A program made the translations under genes and the position numbers. Shown here one piece after another: positions 58,443 through 64,000 of a stretch of 64,000 nucleotides of DNA. The first letter of the stretch is position 1. Each line of letters begins with the position of its first letter. The stretch lies in NCBI RefSeq assembly GCF_900187135.1, contig NZ_LT906443.1, forward strand, positions 1,302,001 to 1,366,000, read 5' to 3'. Source of the DNA: Corynebacterium ulcerans (lineage in GTDB: Bacteria; Actinomycetota; Actinomycetes; Mycobacteriales; Mycobacteriaceae). The notes beneath the pieces are model-generated. The model ran no database searches and was not told the DNA's origin. It was given only the letters and a program-made list of their open reading frames with translations.

Positions 58443-61400
58443 ATGGCTACTTTCGATGAGGTCCTCGATCAACTGCGCGACAATCAACCACAAGGCAAGT
58501 ATGGAATTGCCTTTGAGAAGTTGATGGTTAATTTCTTCAGGACTGACCCCACCCTGGCGAATGAGTTTGATGAGGTTCATCGTTGGGTTGACTGGAAATG
58601 CAACGGTGGAAAAGCAGACACCGGCATTGACCTTGTCGCGCGCCGCAAAGAGGACTCTCGTTGGGTAGCGATCCAAGCAAAGTTTTATCTCCCAACAACA
58701 AGTATCCAGAAGCGGAACCTAGATTCTTTCTTTGAAGCCTCTGGCCATTCTTTTGAGACTGAGAACGGTAAAGAACATTTCGCCCACCGCATTGTCATCT
58801 CCACAACGGACAAGTGGGGTAAGAATGCAGAAGAAGCATTAGAGAACCAGCAAATTCCTGCAAGTCGTATTGGCCATTCCGACATTGCACGCTCCCCTAT
58901 CAACTGGGAGATAGTGTTCCCAGGATCTGAAATTAACGTGCATCTGACTCGTCGAGAAGCGTTCGCGCCGCGCAAGCACCAGCAGCAAGCTATCGACAAA
59001 GTCATTAAAGGCTTTGAGACGCACGATCGCGGCAAACTCATCATGGCATGCGGTACGGGTAAGACGTTCACCTCGCTGCGACTAGCCGAACAGATCGCAA
59101 CCAACAATGGCGGCAAAGCTCGCGTACTTTTCCTCGTCCCATCGATCGCTTTGTTGTCGCAGACCCTGCGCGAGTGGACTGCCCAGACAACAATGGACCT
59201 CAAGACTTTTGCAGTGTGCTCGGATAGCAAAGCTGGCAAGCAGGCCGAAGACATCGCAATCCATGATCTTGAGGTTCCCGTCTCCACCACGGGCGCCGAT
59301 ATCGCTGCGCGTTTCCAGCACGGCAAGCGCGCAGCAGGGCTGAATGTAGTGTTCTCCACCTACCAGTCAATCCAGGCTGTCCACGAAGCTCAGCAAGCAG
59401 GACTGGAAGAATTCGACCTCGTTATCTGCGACGAAGCACACCGCACCACCGGCGTCACCTTGGCAAATCAAGACGCCTCCAACTTCGTACGTGTGCATGA
59501 TGCTCACTACATCAAGGCCGCCAAGCGTTTGTACATGACTGCAACCCCACGTCTATACGACGACGCGACCAAGGGCAAAGCAAAAGATCACTCCGCAGAG
59601 GTCGTCTCCATGGACGATGAAGCAATCTACGGTCCAGAATTGCATCGTCTAGGATTCGGTGAAGCAGTCGACAAAGGCCTGCTCACTGACTACCGCGTCC
59701 TGGTCATGACCGTGGATGAAGACGTCGCTGCCGAAGCAATGGCACGCCACACCCAAGAAGGTATGAACCTCACAACCGCATCCGCAATGATCGGTGCTTG
59801 GAATGGCCTGGCCAAACACAGTGGCAAACTCCAAGGCAACAAGGGAGGCTTTGAGAAAAACGCAGCGCCAATGAAGCGCACTGTTGCGTTTGCAAAAGAC
59901 ATTAAAACCTCGAAGCTCATCTCGGAGTCCTTCCCAGCGCTCATCGCCAGTCATCAGGACACATTGCGCTCACACGCTGCCGTCAACGATGTCTCCCTAC
60001 ACAATGTTGATGTCGGCGTTGCTGCAGAGCACGTAGACGGCGGCATGAATGCCATGGTGCGAGGCAAAAAGATCTCGTGGCTGGAAGCTGATATCGACGA
60101 TGATGAGACTCGTATCCTAACTAATGCCCGCTGCTTGTCTGAGGGCGTGGACGTTCCAGGCTTAGACGCTGTTATCTTTTTTAATCCACGAAACTCCATG
60201 GTGGATGTTGTCCAGTCCGTGGGGCGTGTGATGCGCAAGAAGGAAGGTAAGGACTACGGCTACATCATTTTGCCGGTTGCCGTTCCTCCTGGAAAATCTC
60301 CATCGGAAGCACTCAATGACAACACCCGCTTCAAGGTTGTGTGGCAGATTCTCAATGCGCTTCGCGCGCACGACGATCGTTTCAATGCAAAGGTCAATTC
60401 CATTGGCCTCAACGATGGGCAAGCACAGGAACTTCCCATCGATATTGATCACGTTGAGGCCCACAAGGAAAAGCTGGACAAGAAAGACACTGAAGCTTAT
60501 AAGGCTGACTCTGAGGTCACTGAAGTCCTTACTCTGTTTTCCTTAGAACAGTGGCAGGAGGCAATGTACACCAAGCTTGTGGACAAAGTAGGCACCCGCA
60601 CCTACTGGGAGGACTGGGCTGAGGATGTTGCTGTTATAGCGGAGAACCAGATCACCCGTATCAAAGCGATTCTTGATAACGCCGATAAAAAGATGTCTGC
60701 GGAATTCGAGGCGTTCGTCGAGGGGCTGCGCAACAACCTCAACAACGGCATCACCCCTGATGATGCGATCTCGATGCTGTCTCAGCACCTGATTACCGCA
60801 CCGGTGTTTAACGCGCTGTTTGATAACTACAACTTCACCCAGCACAACCCTGTCGCCCAGGTCATGCAACGCATGGTCACAGCACTTGAGAAGTACAACC
60901 TTAACGACGAGGCTGAAGGCCTGGAGAAGTTCTACGAGTCTGTGCGCGTACGCGCGTCTGAGGTTGCCACTGCGTCCGGCAAGCAGCAAGTGATTAAGGA
61001 TCTCTACGAACGTTTCTTCCGTAAAGCATTCAAAAAGCAGGCCGAGTCCCTGGGCATCGTCTACACTCCCGTCGAAATCGTGGACTTCATCTTGCGTGCC
61101 GCAAATGATATTTCTCTCAAGCACTTTGGTAAGGGGCTAACCAATGAGGGCGTGTGTATCCTCGACCCATTCGCAGGTACCTCCACGTTCATGGTTCGTT
61201 TACTGCAATCTGGCTTGATCAAGCCAGAAGACCTCGCACGCAAGTACGCGAACGAACTCTTTGCCACCGAGATCATGTTGCTGGCGTATTACGTTTCTGC
61301 CGTAAACATCGAGACCACATATAACGCGCTACGTGAAGAAGAAGCACTCCGTAATGGCCAAGAACCACCGGAGTATCAGCCTTTCATGGGCATTGCCTTA

Positions 61401-63344
61401 GCTGACACGTTCCAGATTCATGAAGACGGCGACATTCCCGACCTCGAGATCTTTGCTGACAATAATGCAACCATCGAGCGTCAAAAAGAAGCGCCGATCA
61501 ACGTTATCGTCGGCAACCCTCCATACTCTGCCGGGCAATCTAGCGCCAATGACCTCAACGCGAACCTCAAGTACCCATCCTTGGACACGCGCATTGCAGA
61601 AACCTATGCTGCAAATTCCACTTCCACCAACAAGAACTCCCTTTACGACTCCTATCTCCGTGCCTTCCGTTGGGCTACTGATCGGATTGGACACCAAGGA
61701 GTCGTAGCTTTTGTCACAAACAATGGCTGGATCGATGGGAATACTGGCGCCGGCGTACGTTTATCGATGGCTGAGGACTTTACCGACGTCTACGTGATTA
61801 ACCTGCGAGGCAATTCCCGAACTTCAGGTGAAACTGCAAAGAAAGAAGGCGGAAACGTCTTTGACATTCGCGTTGGTGTCAGCGTGTTTGTTGGTGTGAA
61901 AGATCCAGCGCGTTCGCAGTTCACAATTCACTATTACAGCGCTGGAGACTACGAAACCAAAGGCGACAAACTAGCGTTTGCCAACACAGCACGACTTGAA
62001 TCCCTTCCCTGGTCTCACATCGCTCCCAATGATGCAGGTGACTGGATTAATCAACGTAGCGAAGAATTCAGCGGCTGGTTGGCTATTGGTGAAAAGAAGA
62101 GCGACAGCGCCACATTTTTTAAAACTTTTTCTCGTGGCGTCGAAACCGGAAGAGACGCATGGGTCTATTCTTCTAGCCGTGAAACTTTGAAGGAATACGT
62201 CCAGGAAACCCTTAACTTTTTCAACTCAGCTATTTGCCAAATAAACCCAAAAGAAAAACCTAAAGATTTTCTGAAAAGAAATCCTCAGTTTGCCGACAAG
62301 GAAAAAATCAGTTGGACTTCAACCTTGGAACAACGTTTGTCAAAGCAAGAAAAGCTGGAGTTTGAAGAAGATAAGATCGTACAGTCTACATATCGCCCTT
62401 TCACAAAGATGAACTTATTCTACGAGAAAGGGCTAATCCACCGGGTCGGAAAGACTCCATCAATATTCCCGACACCGGTGCATAAGAATGTTGGCTTCGA
62501 AGTGATGGCGCCACGTGATGCTGCAGATTTTGCGGTTCTAGCGGTTGATAAGTTACCAGACCTTTCATATTTCACTTATACAGCTCAATACTTCCCTCGC
62601 TTCACCTGGGAGCCAGTCTCCACTGATGACGGTGGTTTGTTCGGCGCTGTGGACGTGGACAAGCAAGGCGAAACATCGATGTATGGGCAAGTTGGTGAAG
62701 TTGTTGACGGGTACGTACGCGTGGACAACATCACAGGCGAGATACGGAAGCTGTATCGAGATGCTCTGGGAGCTGACCTCACAAGCGATGACATTTTCCA
62801 TTTTGTGTACGGCAAGCTACATGATCCCGCTTACCGATCCGCTTACGCGGCGGACTTGAAGAAAATGCTGCCTCATATCCAGACTCCAGCGTCACGCTCA
62901 GAGTTTGACAAGTTCGTGACAGCAGGCAAGAAACTCATGTCGCTGCACGTCGGATATGAAGATCTCGAGCCATACCCATTAGATATTCGCGTCAAAGGCG
63001 ATGAACACGATCGTGAGACTTGGCGGGTGATCAAGCCTAAGTGGGCTAAGAAGAAAGATCCCGAAACCGGCAAGAGCGTCAACGATACAACCACCATGAT
63101 CTACAACAGCAAGGTCACTATCGCCGGTATTCCTGAGGTTGCCGAGGAATACGTGCTGGGGTCACGCTCGGCGTTGGCGTGGATTATCGACCGTTACCAG
63201 GTGAAGAAAGATACCAATTCTGGCATTGTCAACGATCCAAACGATTGGGCCGATGAAGTGGGCAATCCTCGCTACATCGTCGATCTTATTGGCAAGGTGA
63301 CAACCGTTGCGGTTGAGAGCATGAAGATCGTAAGCAAACTTTAA
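58443..63344 (+). CDS. Single-chain type ISP restriction-modification enzyme
   Basis: 1633 residues that hold a full restriction system. An Mrr-type PD-(D/E)xK nuclease is at 1-180 (Asp in TGIDLVARR near 61, then QAK near 78). An SF2 translocase follows: CGTGKT near 203, ICDEAH near 332, TATPR near 366 and QSVGRVMRK near 591. After a helical coupler an N6-adenine methyltransferase has DPFAGT near 908 and NPPY near 1025. The last 450 residues should be the target-recognition domain. The order nuclease-helicase-methyltransferase-TRD and the length match LlaGI and LlaBIII, which methylate one strand and cut after two enzymes meet. No separate S or M gene is present. Ribosome site weak. Confidence 0.9.
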   Translation: MATFDEVLDQLRDNQPQGKYGIAFEKLMVNFFRTDPTLANEFDEVHRWVDWKCNGGKADTGIDLVARRKEDSRWVAIQAKFYLPTTSIQKRNLDSFFEASGHSFETENGKEHFAHRIVISTTDKWGKNAEEALENQQIPASRIGHSDIARSPINWEIVFPGSEINVHLTRREAFAPRKHQQQAIDKVIKGFETHDRGKLIMACGTGKTFTSLRLAEQIATNNGGKARVLFLVPSIALLSQTLREWTAQTTMDLKTFAVCSDSKAGKQAEDIAIHDLEVPVSTTGADIAARFQHGKRAAGLNVVFSTYQSIQAVHEAQQAGLEEFDLVICDEAHRTTGVTLANQDASNFVRVHDAHYIKAAKRLYMTATPRLYDDATKGKAKDHSAEVVSMDDEAIYGPELHRLGFGEAVDKGLLTDYRVLVMTVDEDVAAEAMARHTQEGMNLTTASAMIGAWNGLAKHSGKLQGNKGGFEKNAAPMKRTVAFAKDIKTSKLISESFPALIASHQDTLRSHAAVNDVSLHNVDVGVAAEHVDGGMNAMVRGKKISWLEADIDDDETRILTNARCLSEGVDVPGLDAVIFFNPRNSMVDVVQSVGRVMRKKEGKDYGYIILPVAVPPGKSPSEALNDNTRFKVVWQILNALRAHDDRFNAKVNSIGLNDGQAQELPIDIDHVEAHKEKLDKKDTEAYKADSEVTEVLTLFSLEQWQEAMYTKLVDKVGTRTYWEDWAEDVAVIAENQITRIKAILDNADKKMSAEFEAFVEGLRNNLNNGITPDDAISMLSQHLITAPVFNALFDNYNFTQHNPVAQVMQRMVTALEKYNLNDEAEGLEKFYESVRVRASEVATASGKQQVIKDLYERFFRKAFKKQAESLGIVYTPVEIVDFILRAANDISLKHFGKGLTNEGVCILDPFAGTSTFMVRLLQSGLIKPEDLARKYANELFATEIMLLAYYVSAVNIETTYNALREEEALRNGQEPPEYQPFMGIALADTFQIHEDGDIPDLEIFADNNATIERQKEAPINVIVGNPPYSAGQSSANDLNANLKYPSLDTRIAETYAANSTSTNKNSLYDSYLRAFRWATDRIGHQGVVAFVTNNGWIDGNTGAGVRLSMAEDFTDVYVINLRGNSRTSGETAKKEGGNVFDIRVGVSVFVGVKDPARSQFTIHYYSAGDYETKGDKLAFANTARLESLPWSHIAPNDAGDWINQRSEEFSGWLAIGEKKSDSATFFKTFSRGVETGRDAWVYSSSRETLKEYVQETLNFFNSAICQINPKEKPKDFLKRNPQFADKEKISWTSTLEQRLSKQEKLEFEEDKIVQSTYRPFTKMNLFYEKGLIHRVGKTPSIFPTPVHKNVGFEVMAPRDAADFAVLAVDKLPDLSYFTYTAQYFPRFTWEPVSTDDGGLFGAVDVDKQGETSMYGQVGEVVDGYVRVDNITGEIRKLYRDALGADLTSDDIFHFVYGKLHDPAYRSAYAADLKKMLPHIQTPASRSEFDKFVTAGKKLMSLHVGYEDLEPYPLDIRVKGDEHDRETWRVIKPKWAKKKDPETGKSVNDTTTMIYNSKVTIAGIPEVAEEYVLGSRSALAWIIDRYQVKKDTNSGIVNDPNDWADEVGNPRYIVDLIGKVTTVAVESMKIVSKL

Positions 63345-63362
63345 TAACAGCGTCTTGATAAG

Positions 63363-63737
63363 TCATGCGTAGAGTCCTCGGCTTTCAGCCACTCGGTCGA
63401 TCAAGTTGTGCAATTCAGCTCTGGGAATATCGAGTTTGACAGCCTCATCCACCAACGGGGCAAGAAAGGCCGCCGCAAATTCATCCCGCCTTCGCGCCCG
63501 GATAAGGTCGGCCGCTCCTTCCGTGACAAACATCCCCAGGCCGCGGCGCTTCTCCAGAACACCTTCTTCCACCAGAATCGTGAGCCCCTTGCGGGCAGTC
63601 GCGGGGTTAATGGAGTGAAACGCAGCAAGCTCGTTGGTGGATGGTGCACGCTCACCCGCAGCAAGAGAGCCATCCACAATCGAATCTTGAATGAGCACGG
63701 CTATCTGCTTAAACAACGGTGCCGTTGTCTCGTCCAT
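63363..63737 (-). CDS. GntR-family regulator (YtrA type)
   Basis: 124 residues: a GntR winged helix (PLFKQIAVLIQDSIVDGSLAAGERAPSTNEL, then NPATARKGLTILVEEGVLEKRRGLGMFV, landmarks only) with a short helical tail and no large effector domain, which is the YtrA subfamily. Such proteins usually control a neighbouring ABC transporter. GGGAGGAGG precedes the ATG. It is convergent with the restriction gene and divergent from the gene that begins at 63988. An inverted repeat lies just upstream. Confidence 0.9.
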   Translation of the reverse strand: MDETTAPLFKQIAVLIQDSIVDGSLAAGERAPSTNELAAFHSINPATARKGLTILVEEGVLEKRRGLGMFVTEGAADLIRARRRDEFAAAFLAPLVDEAVKLDIPRAELHNLIDRVAESRGLYA

Positions 63738-63755
63738 CCAACCCCCTCCTCCCCA

Positions 63756-63781
63756 GTTAGTTGATTACCCATGTAACTAAC
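63756..63781. promoter_or_regulatory. Operator-like inverted repeat upstream of the YtrA-type gene
   Basis: GTTAGTT (63756-63762) and AACTAAC (63775-63781) with a 12-base centre, 19 bases before the start codon. The form (short arms, 12-14 base gap) matches YtrA-type operators, so self-repression is likely. The rest of 63782-63987 shows no gene. Confidence 0.6.
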
Positions 63782-63987
63782 CATAGAACGAACCACCGGC
63801 CGCCACAACCCATACACGTTTAAAAGCAACGACAGCGTAAAGCGACATCGAGCGAAAAAATCCCACACCACACTGCGATAACCTTGGCTTTTGCAAATTT
63901 GTATCGACTAATGAGGTCGGCATGATGCACACTAGAAGCACAAGACTTTTAAATTTTTAGAATAATGAAACGGATAAAACAGGAGCC

Positions 63988-64000
63988 ATGCTTGAACGCA
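63988..64000 (+). CDS. Start of a gene cut by the window end
   Basis: ATG at 63988 (MLER...) with AGGAG (63981-63985) two bases upstream of the start codon. Divergent from the YtrA-type regulator, so an ABC transporter subunit under its control would be the usual partner, but only four codons are visible. Confidence 0.5.

Noticed and set aside
58284..58676. 130-codon minus-strand frame at the start of the restriction gene
   Set aside because: Mostly antisense to the nuclease domain, with no recognisable domain.

Overview
The window is a stretch of a Corynebacterium chromosome, most likely from the C. diphtheriae / ulcerans / pseudotuberculosis group. The grounds are an HtaA-type haem-binding protein behind a DtxR-like iron box, a HrrSA-like two-component pair, an Lsr2 nucleoid protein, UDP-galactopyranose mutase and a GT87-type glycosyltransferase (arabinogalactan and lipomannan type envelope), an LCP protein, a class E sortase, moderate GC, and many genes that begin directly at the predicted transcription start. 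The species is an inference from gene content and was not tested.

Layout. 1-8.9 kb: end of a TPM-like membrane protein, a PAP2 phosphatase, glycerol-3-phosphate scavenging (glpT, glpQ), glf, and a three-gene binding-protein-dependent ABC importer (iron-siderophore or cobalamin type) behind a hairpin-rich leader. 9-21.5 kb: a secreted amidase/PGRP protein with an LGFP-type repeat, a HAD phosphatase, an acyltransferase, serS, a HutC-type GntR regulator with an operator-like palindrome at its promoter, a septum-formation-domain protein with a small zinc metallopeptidase, a histidine phosphatase with pheA, an amidase overlapping a CPBP protease, and an LCP transferase. 21.6-24.8 kb: a two-gene haem-acquisition operon with a DtxR-like box. 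25-33.8 kb: AGCS symporter, a DUF5926 protein, a GDPD, pyrimidine nucleoside salvage (cdd and a frameshifted nupC, divergent from deoA), ldh, msrA. 34-44.7 kb: sodA, an FMN reductase, LysR/MFS, a GT87 mannosyltransferase, a TM0106-type nuclease, a DUF6474 protein, an AT-rich remnant beside lsr2, and hrrSA. 44.6-52.1 kb: DUF2020 lipoprotein, class E sortase with a 50-residue membrane protein, a second-type YidC, a TetR regulator, a queuosine-precursor transporter, stress proteins, a 47-residue amphipathic peptide and a pseudouridine synthase. 52.2-58.2 kb: one rRNA operon on the minus strand (16S-23S-5S, no spacer tRNA). 58.4-63.3 kb: a 1633-residue single-chain restriction-modification enzyme of the type ISP kind. 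The window ends with a YtrA-type GntR regulator and the first codons of another gene.

Themes. Several loci serve iron and haem (HtaA-domain operon, HrrSA-like pair, possibly the ABC importer). Others build or remodel the mycolate envelope (glf, amidase, LCP, GT87, sortase, acyltransferase). The least ordinary observations are: the type ISP enzyme placed upstream of the rRNA operon; a palindromic repeat found twice, each time between convergent genes; two places where divergent genes share a CATG with both start codons overlapping; a run of genes with a TANNNT-N7-start arrangement; two small proteins below the usual size cut-off; and an AT-rich decayed gene beside lsr2. I saw no CRISPR array, tRNA gene, intact insertion sequence or prophage.
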